Origin: an uncultured Vampirovibrio sp.
Lineage (GTDB): Bacteria > Cyanobacteriota > Vampirovibrionia > Gastranaerophilales > Gastranaerophilaceae
DNA length: 64,000 bases
NCBI GenBank assembly: GCA_910577395.1
Contig: CAJTLG010000001.1
Span: forward strand, 266,453-330,452
Direction: 5' to 3'
In this document: in pieces, positions 35,665 to 43,678 of the stretch
Position numbering within the stretch: the stretch's first letter is position 1
Layout: every line of letters begins with the position of its first letter
The notes under the pieces: generated by a model
The model's input: the letters and a program-made list of their open reading frames with translations, nothing else
What the model was told of the DNA's origin: nothing
The model's database searches: none
Position numbers and translations under genes: made by a program

Positions 35665-36979
35665 GTTTTTTAATTTTTCTTATAAGTATTGTACTTGATA
35701 TTATGCAAGCTACAAAAATTCCGCAAGCAAGCCCAATCCAAAAACCGTTTAACACAATACCATATTTGAAGGCAAGAACACTTCCAAATGGGATGCTTAC
35801 CACAAGATATGCAAATGCCATTGTCCACATAATAGGTTTTGTTTCTTTAAGTCCTTTAAGCGCGCCCACACAAGCGCATTGCATTCCGTCAAAAAACAAG
35901 AAACACAACACTATCCCAAGCACAGGTAAACAAGTTTGTACAACAATCGGGTCTTTTGTAAAGATTTTAAGTAATTGATGCGGAAAAAACCCGTAAAGCA
36001 CCATATTTGTTGCCATATAACCTATTATTAGAATATATCCTGTTATAGTGTATCTTTTTATGTTTTGAATATTTCTTTCTCCGTTTGCAAAACCAATCTT
36101 TATGGCTGCCGCATTGGATATAGATAACGGTATCATATAAGTGGTACCTGTCATTGTTACTATTATGTTGTGGCAGGCAGCGTATACTTCCGTGAATTTT
36201 CCGACGAGAATAGCTGTAATGTTAAATCCTAAAAATTCAAAAAATAAGGCAAGAGAAATAGGCCAGCCGGTTTTAATTAAATCTTTAATATAACTTTTGT
36301 ATTTTTGAGTTTTGCCTTTTAAAAAAGGAATACAGTATAGAAATAAAATCAGCGCCATAAGCCACCTTACAATAAGGCTTGCAATAGCAAGACCTTTAAC
36401 GCCAAGTTCAGGGAAACCAAGGTAGCCAAATACAAAAACAATATTTAAAAATATATTTAAAAATATTGCACCAACAACAATAAGGTTTGGAAATATAACA
36501 ATTTCGTATGCCTGCAGGAATTCTTTAAATGCCATAAATAATAATCCCGCAAACGCCCCCCAACTTGAAATTTCAAGATATTTGGTTACATAATATGCTA
36601 AATCGCCTGCAAGACCTATATTTGGAATTATAGGTAATATTAATCTTATTAAAGTGAAAAATATCAATCCTATAAGGAGAGAATAAAATGTTGTTACCCT
36701 GAAGAGGTTTTTTGCAGGAATTCTCATGCCCCTAAGATTAGATATAACAGGTGAAATGCTTGCCATAAAGCCGACACCTGCAATTAAAAAGGTCATAAAG
36801 ATTGCGGATGCAACACTTATGGCGGCAAGGGTCACTGTGCCATGTCTGCCTGCAACAATAACGTCACCAACATTAATCAGCATATTTCCCACATTTCCTA
36901 AAATAATAGGAATAGAAAGCTCTATAAGCTGCCTTGCATAGTTTTTATATTCTTTAATTTTTTCTATAGTCATATTCAT
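35645..36979 (-). CDS. MATE-family efflux transporter
   Basis: 444 residues, twelve predicted membrane segments in two homologous halves. LIELSIPIILGNVGNMLINV and VGDVIVAGRHGTVTLAAISV mark the first half, and FFEFLGFNITAILVGKFTEV the equivalent position in the second. MATE proteins expel cationic compounds in exchange for Na+ or H+; the substrate here cannot be told. It follows the GlcD-like gene by 2 bp and is certainly co-transcribed with it. Confidence 0.9.
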   Translation of the reverse strand: MNMTIEKIKEYKNYARQLIELSIPIILGNVGNMLINVGDVIVAGRHGTVTLAAISVASAIFMTFLIAGVGFMASISPVISNLRGMRIPAKNLFRVTTFYSLLIGLIFFTLIRLILPIIPNIGLAGDLAYYVTKYLEISSWGAFAGLLFMAFKEFLQAYEIVIFPNLIVVGAIFLNIFLNIVFVFGYLGFPELGVKGLAIASLIVRWLMALILFLYCIPFLKGKTQKYKSYIKDLIKTGWPISLALFFEFLGFNITAILVGKFTEVYAACHNIIVTMTGTTYMIPLSISNAAAIKIGFANGERNIQNIKRYTITGYILIIGYMATNMVLYGFFPHQLLKIFTKDPIVVQTCLPVLGIVLCFLFFDGMQCACVGALKGLKETKPIMWTMAFAYLVVSIPFGSVLAFKYGIVLNGFWIGLACGIFVACIISSTILIRKIKKLTKVYS

Positions 36980-36981
36980 AT

Positions 36982-38352
36982 CTAAAACATCTTATTTGGG
37001 TTCATAATATTGTCAGGGTCAAATAATTTCTTGATTTTTTCCATATATTTGTACGCAACAGGGTCAAGCGCCATTTTTAAATATGGTTTTTTTTCACTTC
37101 CTATACCGTGTTCTCCGGAAAGACTCCCGCCAAGGTCTATTGCAAGTTTAAATAATTCTGTTTTCACTTTTTCAAAGTTCTTTTTTTCTTCTTCGTTATT
37201 TAAATCCAGTGCAAAATTCGGGTGGATATTTCCGTCCCCCGCATGGCCCATAATGCAGACCATTATATTGTATTTTGAGCAAATTTCCCGAATACCTTGT
37301 ATCAATGGTAGAATTTTTGATTTATTAACCACAACATCTTCGGTTGCAACATTTGGTTTTAATTTTGTAACACACGCGTATGCACTTCTTCTTGCTTTCC
37401 ATATGTTTTCATTTTCTTCTTCATTATTGCTTTGAATTATTTTAACTGCACCTGAATTTTCTAAAATTGAAAATAGCTTTTTGTTATCCTCTTTAATTTT
37501 AGCTTCACTTCCGTCTATTTCGATTAAAAGTGCCGCTTCTTTATCTTCTATAATTCCTGTTGGGTTAAACTTTTCAATTGTTTGGAGCGTATTCTTATCT
37601 AATAAATCAAGTGTTGAAGGTACTATTAGTGCATTTATCACATTATTAACACCCTTTGCCGCATCAACTATTGAGTCAAAATATGCAAAAGTTACAAGTC
37701 TTTTTTCCGGTTTTGGTATAAGCTTAAATGTGATTTCTGTAATAACACCAAGCGTGCCTTCCGAGCCTGTAAAAAGCTGTGTTAAATTATATCCTGTTAC
37801 ATTTTTTGCAACATTAGAGCCTGTTTCAATAATTTCCCCTGTTGGCAGCACAACTTTTAAATTTATAACATAATCTTTTGTTGTACCATACTTAAAAGCC
37901 CTTGGGCCTCCTGAAGATAGTGCCACAGCACCTCCTGCGGTTGAAACTGCAAGATTAGAAGGGTCCGGCGGGAAAAAGAGCCCGTTTTTTTCAGCCTCTT
38001 TATTTAGATGCCCTATTGTCACGTATGGTTGCACCTTTATTGTTAAATCTTCTTTATTTAATTCAATAATTTTATCCATAAGCGAAAGGTGTAAAACTAT
38101 ACTTTTATTATTTGGCTTACACCCTGATGTATGACATGTTGCAGCTCCCCTTGGTATGATATTTAAACCGTATTCGGCTGCTATTTTTATTATATCCCTG
38201 ACGTTTTCTGTTGATGCAGGAAAGACAACGCAAACAGGCAGGGCTATCTCATCTTTTAACGGTGCGGTATCAAATGCGTAAGGGTAAATATCTTCTTGTT
38301 TATCCAAGACCTTTATATTTAGCCCTTTGATTTTTTCTATAACTTTTTGCAT
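36982..38352 (-). CDS. FAD-linked oxidase, GlcD/lactate-dehydrogenase type
   Basis: 456 residues from the ATG at 38352; TATAAT (38360-38365) is only 7 nt upstream, so the in-frame ATG at 38361 would overlap the promoter. The FAD-binding (PCMH) domain has NIIPRGAATCHTSG, LFFPPDPSN and LSSGGPRAFKYGTTKDYV. The C-terminal cap has VMGHAGDGNIHPNF and LSGEHGIGSEKKPYL. These are the motifs of D-2-hydroxyacid dehydrogenases (glycolate, D-lactate). No iron-sulfur partner (GlcE/GlcF, LdhB) is adjacent, and the electron acceptor is unknown. Confidence 0.88.
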   Translation of the reverse strand: MQKVIEKIKGLNIKVLDKQEDIYPYAFDTAPLKDEIALPVCVVFPASTENVRDIIKIAAEYGLNIIPRGAATCHTSGCKPNNKSIVLHLSLMDKIIELNKEDLTIKVQPYVTIGHLNKEAEKNGLFFPPDPSNLAVSTAGGAVALSSGGPRAFKYGTTKDYVINLKVVLPTGEIIETGSNVAKNVTGYNLTQLFTGSEGTLGVITEITFKLIPKPEKRLVTFAYFDSIVDAAKGVNNVINALIVPSTLDLLDKNTLQTIEKFNPTGIIEDKEAALLIEIDGSEAKIKEDNKKLFSILENSGAVKIIQSNNEEENENIWKARRSAYACVTKLKPNVATEDVVVNKSKILPLIQGIREICSKYNIMVCIMGHAGDGNIHPNFALDLNNEEEKKNFEKVKTELFKLAIDLGGSLSGEHGIGSEKKPYLKMALDPVAYKYMEKIKKLFDPDNIMNPNKMF

Positions 38353-38448
38353 AAAAGTCATTATACTTTAAACAAAAACATCTTGCTAACGGGAACATTT
38401 AAGATATTGTTTGCATCTACTTATTAATGCCGTATTTGCTATTGTTTG

Positions 38449-38472
38449 ACCGGGAAAATTTCCCGGTTTTTT
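38449..38472 (+). terminator. Hairpin with T-tract
   Basis: ACCGGGA (38449-38455) pairs with TCCCGGT (38461-38467), followed by TTTTTT. It is an intrinsic terminator reading rightward, yet no plus-strand gene lies before it; 38362-38448 holds no gene I can recognise, so it may end a short RNA or stop antisense reads. Confidence 0.6.
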
Positions 38473-38479
38473 ATATCCT

Positions 38480-38527
38480 TAAAAAATAAAGCCTTTAAAA
38501 GGCAAGCCGCAGCCACCCTTTAAAGGC
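38480..38527 (-). terminator. Terminator of the Gln-rich coiled-coil gene
   Basis: Read on the minus strand, GCCTTTAAAGG (from 38527) pairs with CCTTTTAAAGGC (ending 38491), followed by TTTATTTTTT. It lies 51 bp after the stop codon of 38579-39079. Confidence 0.8.
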
Positions 38528-38578
38528 ATACTATAAACCTATTATCCCTATCCGATTTTAATTATTTATTAATTCTTA

Positions 38579-39079
38579 TTAAACAAGCTTGATAGCATCA
38601 TTTTTGATGTCTTGGCTTACCGCCTCTGAAAGCTGTTCTTCTTCGGCTCTTGCTGCTGCAAGTTGGTCTTGCACCTGAACCTGCTCGAGCTCAAGCTGTT
38701 GCTGCCTGTTATTAATTTCCTGAAGCATAGAATCTTGCTGCGCTTGGAATATTGATTCCATATTCATTTGTTCAAATTGATAATTTAAATTTATTTCATC
38801 TAATGCAGTTTGTAAATTCAAATAGCTTTGTTGTGAATTTGTAGAGTCATCAGAAGAGTTGGCGCTGTAGTTGTTTCTTGCTTGTTTTAGAAGGTTCATT
38901 CTGTTAAGGCTTAATTGGGAAGTCTTTTGATTTTGAATCATGCCAAGTTCTCTTTGAGCATATGAAGAGCTGTTTGCTAATGATTGCTGCTCTTGGCTCA
39001 ATTGGACTAAGCGATATTCAAGGTTTGAAATCCTTTGCTTTAACGCCATTTTTCTGAGTGATAATGTTACCCAGCCCAT
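38579..39079 (-). CDS. Gln-rich coiled-coil protein, unknown function
   Basis: 166 residues, mostly heptad-like helix: LKQRISNLEYRLVQLSQEQQ, MIQNQKTSQLSLNRMNLLKQ, QQQLELEQVQVQDQLAAARA. About 17 percent Gln by eye. No signal peptide or membrane helix. I do not recognise the family. It is alone, with its own terminator, and shares a 36-bp upstream element with the equally orphan gene at 57795-58076, which suggests common regulation. Confidence 0.6.
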   Translation of the reverse strand: MGWVTLSLRKMALKQRISNLEYRLVQLSQEQQSLANSSSYAQRELGMIQNQKTSQLSLNRMNLLKQARNNYSANSSDDSTNSQQSYLNLQTALDEINLNYQFEQMNMESIFQAQQDSMLQEINNRQQQLELEQVQVQDQLAAARAEEEQLSEAVSQDIKNDAIKLV

Positions 39080-39140
39080 AGTTGTACTCTCCTAAAGTTT
39101 AGTTAATCTCTCGTGTGGTCTTGATTTTAATCTCTACACT

Positions 39141-39176
39141 TTAATAAAGAAAATTTGTTTTCAAAAATTGCCTTTT
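39141..39176 (-). promoter_or_regulatory. 36-bp upstream element shared with 58121-58156 (site A)
   Basis: On the plus strand it reads TTAATAAAGAAAATTTGTTT then TCAAAAATTGCCTTTT. It is identical at 32 of 36 positions to site B at 58121-58156. It lies 61 bp before the start of the coiled-coil gene (minus strand). A perfect sigma-factor consensus was not recognised in it. Confidence 0.65.
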
Positions 39177-39202
39177 TTGTTTTAAAATATTAAGATTTGT
39201 AA

Positions 39203-39253
39203 CAGTATATATATTTTTTGCAATTTGTATATACTGAAATTTTTTTATATAAA
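39203..39253 (+). promoter_or_regulatory. Promoter overlapped by an inverted repeat
   Basis: TTGTAT (39225-39230) and TATAAA (39248-39253) are 17 bp apart. The arms CAGTATATA (39203-39211) and TATATACTG (39228-39236) form a perfect 9-bp inverted repeat covering the -35 box, an operator-like arrangement. It would drive the candidate RNA at 39260-39368. Confidence 0.5.
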
Positions 39254-39259
39254 TGTAAG

Positions 39260-39368
39260 TGAAAACCAAACCCTGAACGGTGTGTAGGTATTAATAATTA
39301 TCGGCTTAACGGCTACGGACTTTATGGAGAAAGTTTATATAAACCGCAAATTATATTTGCGGTTTTTT
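39260..39368 (+). ncRNA. Candidate small RNA or attenuated leader
   Basis: Between the promoter at 39225-39253 and an intrinsic terminator (ACCGCAAA 39343-39350 / TTTGCGGT 39356-39363, then TTTTTT) lies about 80 nt with no open frame. Either it is an independent RNA of ~110 nt or a leader that attenuates transcription of the kinase gene starting 17 bp later. The kinase gene has its own -10, which favours the first reading. No known RNA family recognised. Confidence 0.45.
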
Positions 39369-39384
39369 ATTATATAATTTAGCT

Positions 39385-39906
39385 ATGAAAAAACTTATTG
39401 TAATATCCGGCAAACAATACTCCGGGAAGGATACGGTAGCAAAGCTTTTATTGGATGAATTGCCGACATTTAAAAGAATTGGTATTGGTGATGCTATTAA
39501 AATAATGTACGGCAAACAAAACAATCTTACCTATGAAGAGATTGAGGCAGATAAAGGAACTCACCGTACGGGTTTAATAGAACTTGGTGACTGGGGAAGA
39601 AAGCAAGACCCTGATTACTGGCTGAATGTTATATTGGATATGGATTCGGATATCATTGTTCCGGATTTGCGGCTTGAGCACGAACTTGATGTTTTCAAGG
39701 CAAATAATGCCTTCATGATTAGAGTTGAGGCAAGTGCTGAAACAAGGCGTACAAGGGGAATTATTACAAATGAAAATGATTTAACTGAAATTGCCCTTGA
39801 TAACTATGCGGGTTGGAATTATAAAATAGATAATAATTCCGATTATGAAACTCTGCAAAGGGCTGTTAAACTGTTAATTGAGGATGTTATAAAATATTTT
39901 TCTTAA
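39385..39906 (+). CDS. P-loop kinase (phosphomevalonate kinase / dNMP kinase-like)
   Basis: 173 residues. The Walker A loop is at the very start (VISGKQYSGKDTVAKLLLDE), followed by RIGIGDAIKIMYGKQ, a lid-like region (GLIELGDWGRKQDPDYWLNV) and IIVPDLRLEHELDVFKA. The order resembles deoxynucleoside monophosphate kinases of phages and the animal-type phosphomevalonate kinase family (GxxxSGKD). The substrate cannot be decided from sequence. TATAAT (39373-39378) lies 6 nt before the ATG: probable leaderless transcript. Convergent with the uridine-kinase-like gene. Confidence 0.7.
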   Translation: MKKLIVISGKQYSGKDTVAKLLLDELPTFKRIGIGDAIKIMYGKQNNLTYEEIEADKGTHRTGLIELGDWGRKQDPDYWLNVILDMDSDIIVPDLRLEHELDVFKANNAFMIRVEASAETRRTRGIITNENDLTEIALDNYAGWNYKIDNNSDYETLQRAVKLLIEDVIKYFS

Positions 39907-39924
39907 AACTGACCTTGCTTATTT

Positions 39925-40785
39925 TTATTCATCAAGAAAGCTGTTAGTTGCAAGATTTATATATTCAAGCAGTTTTGCAAAATACTCTAAATCGCATTCT
40001 CCGCTAGCTATAATATCACATTCATTTTTAGCGGGCTGTACGTATTTTTCGCCGGCTTTTAAAACATATTCCCAGTGCCTTTGTGCATTTTCTTTATCTT
40101 GATTTCTGGATTTTGCACGTCCTATAAAGCGTTTTTTTCTTATTTTATTATCTGTTTCAACATAAATCCTTATATCGAAAAGATTTTTAACGGGCTCAAA
40201 TACGGTAGACATTCCTTCAACGACAATAATTTTGTTGCTTTTAACAGGAAGTCCGTTTGGTATGCTGATGCCGGTACCGTTTATAAGATATTTTGGTGCA
40301 AGAATATCATTTCCGTTTTTTAAATCTGCAAGATTTTTTCCCATTAAGTCGAGTTGAAAATTTTCGGGCGCATCAACATCGTATCCCGCATCTCTTAATT
40401 TATCAAAATCGCCATATTTTTTAATTAACTCTGATATATCATTAAAATAAGTATCTGTACTTAAAATGCTTACCGGTAAATCAAGTCTTTTAGTGTTTTT
40501 TAGAATTTCTTCGCATATTGTAGATTTCCCCGAGGCGGATTCACCTGTTATTCCGATTAAAATTCTTTGCTTCGGTTCGTTTATCAGCCTGTTTAAAAAC
40601 TTTTCTATAAAATCATCTTTAATGTGCAAGAAAAGATTTTGCCCTGTCTTTTTGTCCCAATTAATTATTTGCTTAAACTTTGTTTTTAAATAAAACGCAA
40701 GGAATTCTCTACCCATGCGGGTTTCAAAATTTGGCTTTTGAATTTTATCTTTATGTATAGAAAAATCTTCAAGTAAGCTATTCAT
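39925..40785 (-). CDS. Uridine kinase-like P-loop kinase
   Basis: 286 residues. About 75 N-terminal residues precede LIGITGESASGKSTICEEIL (Walker A), LSTDTYFNDI (equivalent of the DxFY motif), DAPENFQLDLM and KIIVVEGMSTVFEPV, with the lid arginines at KKRFIGRAKSRNQ. This is the uridine kinase/phosphoribulokinase fold. The N-terminal extension is not usual for Udk, so a different small substrate is possible. It lies 18 bp after rnpA and probably shares its transcript. Confidence 0.78.
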   Translation of the reverse strand: MNSLLEDFSIHKDKIQKPNFETRMGREFLAFYLKTKFKQIINWDKKTGQNLFLHIKDDFIEKFLNRLINEPKQRILIGITGESASGKSTICEEILKNTKRLDLPVSILSTDTYFNDISELIKKYGDFDKLRDAGYDVDAPENFQLDLMGKNLADLKNGNDILAPKYLINGTGISIPNGLPVKSNKIIVVEGMSTVFEPVKNLFDIRIYVETDNKIRKKRFIGRAKSRNQDKENAQRHWEYVLKAGEKYVQPAKNECDIIASGECDLEYFAKLLEYINLATNSFLDE

Positions 40786-40803
40786 TATGAACTTATAATA
40801 CTC

Positions 40804-41172
40804 CTAAAGAAATTTGTTTGCTAATTTATTTATAAGTTTTGTAACACTTGTTTGGGCGGTTCTAAAATCCAAATCCAAACTGTTTTCCTTTGCAACATAT
40901 ATTAAACTTTGAAAAGAATTATATTTTTCTATTGAGTTTTCTTTTATGGCAAGCCGTAAAGCCTCTCTTGCAAGGCGTTTTATTTTATTTCTTTTAACAG
41001 CACGTTTGTGTATTTTTTTACTTACAACAAAACCTGTCTTTGTGGGTATATCAGCATTTTCCTTGTTCTTGCCACCATATAATACAAAAAACTCATCCGA
41101 GACAATCCTTTTTTGCGAATAGGTTGCCTTAAAAGATGAGCCTTTTTTTAATCTAAACTCTTTTTTAAGCAC
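40804..41172 (-). CDS. rnpA: Ribonuclease P protein component
   Basis: 122 residues from a GTG start at 41172. [40 protein letters not shown] (the RNR motif, here KRNKIKR) and [10 protein letters not shown] are characteristic. The protein helps RNase P RNA bind pre-tRNA leaders. The start lies within the last codons of rpmH (8-bp overlap), the conserved order next to rpmH. Confidence 0.94.
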   Translation of the reverse strand: MLKKEFRLKKGSSFKATYSQKRIVSDEFFVLYGGKNKENADIPTKTGFVVSKKIHKRAVKRNKIKRLAREALRLAIKENSIEKYNSFQSLIYVAKENSLDLDFRTAQTSVTKLINKLANKFL

Positions 41173-41317
41173 GTTTTTTAGCTGTTATTGCTAATGAGTG
41201 ACGACCTTTAGAGCGTCTTCTGTTAAGAGTTTTTTGACCTTCCGGTGTTGCCATTCTTGCTCTAAAACCGCTTACTTTCTGTCTTTTTCTTTTTGTGCCT
41301 TCAAGTGTGCGACGCAT
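41165..41317 (-). CDS. rpmH: Ribosomal protein bL34
   Basis: 50 residues, read directly from the sequence: [20 protein letters not shown], then [20 protein letters not shown] and [10 protein letters not shown]. This is bL34 with a slightly longer tail than the usual 44-46 residues. AGGAGAAAA sits before the ATG. The stop overlaps the GTG of rnpA. It has its own strong promoter upstream. Confidence 0.95.
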   Translation of the reverse strand: MRRTLEGTKRKRQKVSGFRARMATPEGQKTLNRRRSKGRHSLAITAKKRA

Positions 41318-41357
41318 TTATTTTCTCCTTGACATTTTTCTATTATCAGTATGAAAT

Positions 41358-41386
41358 ATAATAGATTAGACATATCTAGCTGTCAA
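41358..41386 (-). promoter_or_regulatory. Promoter of rpmH-rnpA
   Basis: Reading the minus strand, a consensus TTGACA (complement of 41381-41386) and TATTAT (complement of 41358-41363) are 17 bp apart. One of the best -35/-10 pairs in the window, as expected for a ribosomal protein gene. It overlaps the divergent proC promoter region. Confidence 0.8.
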
Positions 41387-41413
41387 GCATAGTACAAGGA
41401 GAATGATTATATT

Positions 41414-42238
41414 ATGGATAAAATTACAGAACAAATGACCGGACAAAAGATAGGTTTTATCGGCCTTGGCAGAATGGCATCAGCTATTATCAACGGCATT
41501 ATAACTAGTGGATTTATGCCGCGTGAAAATATTCTTGGATATGACGTTAATAAAGATACTGCAAAATATGCTTCTAAAAATCTTGGTATTGAAACGGTTT
41601 CCGATATAGTAGAACTTATGGCAAAATCATCTGTTGTGTTGCTTGCAACAAAACCTTTTGTGGTTAAAGAGGTACTTGATGAAATAAAAGATAAAGTTAG
41701 GAACCATCTTATAATTTCAATCCTTGCGGGTGTAAGTTTAAAGGTTTACGAAAATGCTCTTCCAAATACACGCGTTGTAAGGGTCATGCCAAATACCCCG
41801 GCACTTATTGCTGAAGGCATGAGTGCCGTTTGCAAGGGTGCTTATGCCCATGATTATGATGCAGAGTTTGTTTATAACATGTTTTCAAAACTTGGCAAAG
41901 CAATTTATATTGAAGAAAAAGATATTGATATAGTAACTGCTATATCGGGCTCCGGGCCTGCATTTTATTATTATATCATTGAAAAAATTGCCCATGCCGG
42001 CAAACTCCTTGGTCTTGATTATGCAACCGCACTAAGGCTTTCTGCTCAAACTGCGCTAGGTTCTGCAAAAATGATGTTTGAAACACCTGATACCCCGGAA
42101 GAGCTTATTCGTGCAGTTACAACACCCGGTGGCTGCACCGAAGTTGGTAATAATGTATTAAACAATTCAAATATCGATGAAATATTATTCAAGACCATAA
42201 AACGTACGGCCGAGAAGGCTAAAAAGCTTGGCGGTTAA
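41414..42238 (+). CDS. proC: Pyrroline-5-carboxylate reductase
   Basis: 274 residues. KIGFIGLGRMASAIINGIIT is the NAD(P) loop; VVLLATKPFVVKEVLDEI, VRVMPNTPALIAEGMSAV and ITAISGSGPAFYYYIIE-like block (AISGSGPAFYYYIIEKIAHA), then TTPGGCTEVGNNVL at the C-terminus, are the ProC signature. It makes the last step of proline synthesis. Divergent from rpmH. AAGGAG is 13 nt before the ATG. The strong RNA gene follows, and its terminator may also serve proC. Confidence 0.95.
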   Translation: MDKITEQMTGQKIGFIGLGRMASAIINGIITSGFMPRENILGYDVNKDTAKYASKNLGIETVSDIVELMAKSSVVLLATKPFVVKEVLDEIKDKVRNHLIISILAGVSLKVYENALPNTRVVRVMPNTPALIAEGMSAVCKGAYAHDYDAEFVYNMFSKLGKAIYIEEKDIDIVTAISGSGPAFYYYIIEKIAHAGKLLGLDYATALRLSAQTALGSAKMMFETPDTPEELIRAVTTPGGCTEVGNNVLNNSNIDEILFKTIKRTAEKAKKLGG

Positions 42239-42255
42239 TATTTGATAAAAATTTC

Positions 42256-42283
42256 TTGAAAAAAATAATTAGATTGCTATAAT
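42256..42283 (+). promoter_or_regulatory. Promoter of the small RNA
   Basis: TTGAAA (42256-42261), 16-bp spacer, and an extended -10 TGCTATAAT (TATAAT 42278-42283). Transcription should begin near 42290. Confidence 0.8.
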
Positions 42284-42290
42284 ACTTATT

Positions 42291-42455
42291 GAGGGTACCG
42301 GTTATCACCGCCAATGCCTAACCGGTATTTTCTAAGTTCAGAGTTCTGTAGACTTTGACACCTCCACCACCCCGTCAAAGTTTGCAAAAATAGCTCTGAT
42401 ACTAATCTCGAATAGAGCAAAAAGGCGTTCCACCCTCCACCCGGGACGTCTTTTT
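42291..42455 (+). ncRNA. Small RNA with C-rich, anti-Shine-Dalgarno-like loops
   Basis: About 165 nt between a near-consensus promoter and a strong terminator, without an open frame. Hairpin 1: TACCGGTTA (42296-42304) with TAACCGGTA (42319-42327). Hairpin 2: ACTTTGAC (42352-42359) with GTCAAAGT (42374-42381), loop ACCTCCACCACCCC. Hairpin 3: GCTCT/AGAGC (42393-42397, 42414-42418). Terminator stem AGGCGTTCC (42423-42431) with GGGACGTCT (42443-42451), loop ACCCTCCACCC, then T5. Two loops show CCTCC, complementary to GGAGG. That display recalls the unpaired C-rich loops of alphaproteobacterial 'cuckoo' RNAs and cyanobacterial Yfr1, but the fold is not one I recognise. It is not like 6S RNA, which is a single long rod. 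Confidence 0.75.
42423..42455 (+). terminator. Terminator of the small RNA (and perhaps proC)
   Basis: A 9-bp stem (with G-U pairs) closed by an 11-nt C-rich loop and followed by TTTTT. See the RNA entry for positions. Confidence 0.85.
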
Positions 42456-42549
42456 GTATGTAAAATATGTAAAAAAATATGTAAAATTTTACCGGCCGCT
42501 TTTAATCTTTTATGTGGCCGGTAAACAATATCCTAAATTTAATTAAATT

Positions 42550-43557
42550 TTACTTTTTAGACCTCGAAAGTGCAAAGTCTACATTATCAAGTTTTTTTCT
42601 TCTGGAAGAATCTAAAAGCTTTTCTTCTGCATCTTCAAGTATTTTGGTTATAATATATCCGTTTTCACCGTCAGACCTTGGGGTTTTGCCTGTTTTTATA
42701 CAATTAATAAAATGCTGGCATTCAAGCTTTAGTGGTTCTATTTCAAGGTAATCAAATATTTCAATACTTTTTTGCGCAGGTGTTTTGTTGTCAAATACCT
42801 GTAATTTATTTTCCATTAATGTATCATCTAAAATTGCAGTAGCTTTTTCACCGCGAACAAGCAAACTTACGCGTTTTTGCGGATGTATCCAACTATCTGA
42901 AACATGGGCTGTTATGCCTTCTTCAAATTCAATTGTAAGATGTGTAATATCATAAATATTGTCATCTTCACTGCAACAACCGGTTGCACTTAAAACTTTG
43001 ACCGGCTCTTTGCCAAGGATATGCGCTATCATTGAAACATCATGGGGTGCTAAATCCCACATAACACTTCTGTCGTTTTTAAAATAATTTATATTCAATC
43101 TGTCACTTTGTACATATTTAATTTTTCCAAGCACTCCTTCTGATATCAGCATCTGAAGTCTGTTGACCGCAGGATGATATAGTAAAAGGTGTCCAACCAT
43201 TAATATTAGCCCCTTTGAATCAGCAAGCGCCTTTAATTCTGAAACTTCGTTTGCAATAGTTGAAACAGGTTTTTCAATATATACATGTTTTCCTGCCTCT
43301 AAAACTTTTTTTGCAATTTTAAAATGTGTGTGGCTTGGCGTAATAACGCAAATTGCCTCAATATCTTCATTTTTAAGTAAATCTTCAAAATTATCCGTTA
43401 CATTAACGCTTGGGTAATTCTTTTTAATCATTTCAATATTGTCTTTGTCGATATCGCAAACGGTATTAAGGGTATTAAGGTTGTAGAAATTTCTTACAAT
43501 GTTTCTTCCCCATATGCCGCAACCAATTACACCAATGTTTCTTTTTTCATTTTCCAT
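42550..43557 (-). CDS. Gfo/Idh/MocA-family NAD(P)-dependent oxidoreductase
   Basis: 335 residues. NIGVIGCGIWGRNIVRNFYN is the Rossmann loop; AICVITPSHTHFKIAKKVLE, GKHVYIEKPVS (catalytic EKP) and DLAPHDVSMIAHILG follow. Members oxidise or reduce sugars, often nucleotide sugars for surface polysaccharides. Next to a WecG-like transferase on the opposite strand, a role in surface glycan precursors is plausible but not shown. 42456-42549 carries no gene. Confidence 0.88.
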   Translation of the reverse strand: MENEKRNIGVIGCGIWGRNIVRNFYNLNTLNTVCDIDKDNIEMIKKNYPSVNVTDNFEDLLKNEDIEAICVITPSHTHFKIAKKVLEAGKHVYIEKPVSTIANEVSELKALADSKGLILMVGHLLLYHPAVNRLQMLISEGVLGKIKYVQSDRLNINYFKNDRSVMWDLAPHDVSMIAHILGKEPVKVLSATGCCSEDDNIYDITHLTIEFEEGITAHVSDSWIHPQKRVSLLVRGEKATAILDDTLMENKLQVFDNKTPAQKSIEIFDYLEIEPLKLECQHFINCIKTGKTPRSDGENGYIITKILEDAEEKLLDSSRRKKLDNVDFALSRSKK

Positions 43558-43678
43558 AATAATTCTGCCTTGAATTTATCTTCTAATCAGGGTTTTACCC
43601 CTGTTTCTACCTTACTTAATTGTATAAAATAATGTTATAAAGTCAATTCTTTAAAAGTTTTATGCTATTATATTGTTT

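Noticed and set aside
39141..39176. Sigma-54 promoter in the shared 36-bp element
   Set aside because: GGCA and TTG blocks are present but not at the GG-N10-GC spacing required.
42291..42455. 6S RNA
   Set aside because: Length and position would fit, but the fold is a row of separate hairpins, not one long rod with a central bubble.
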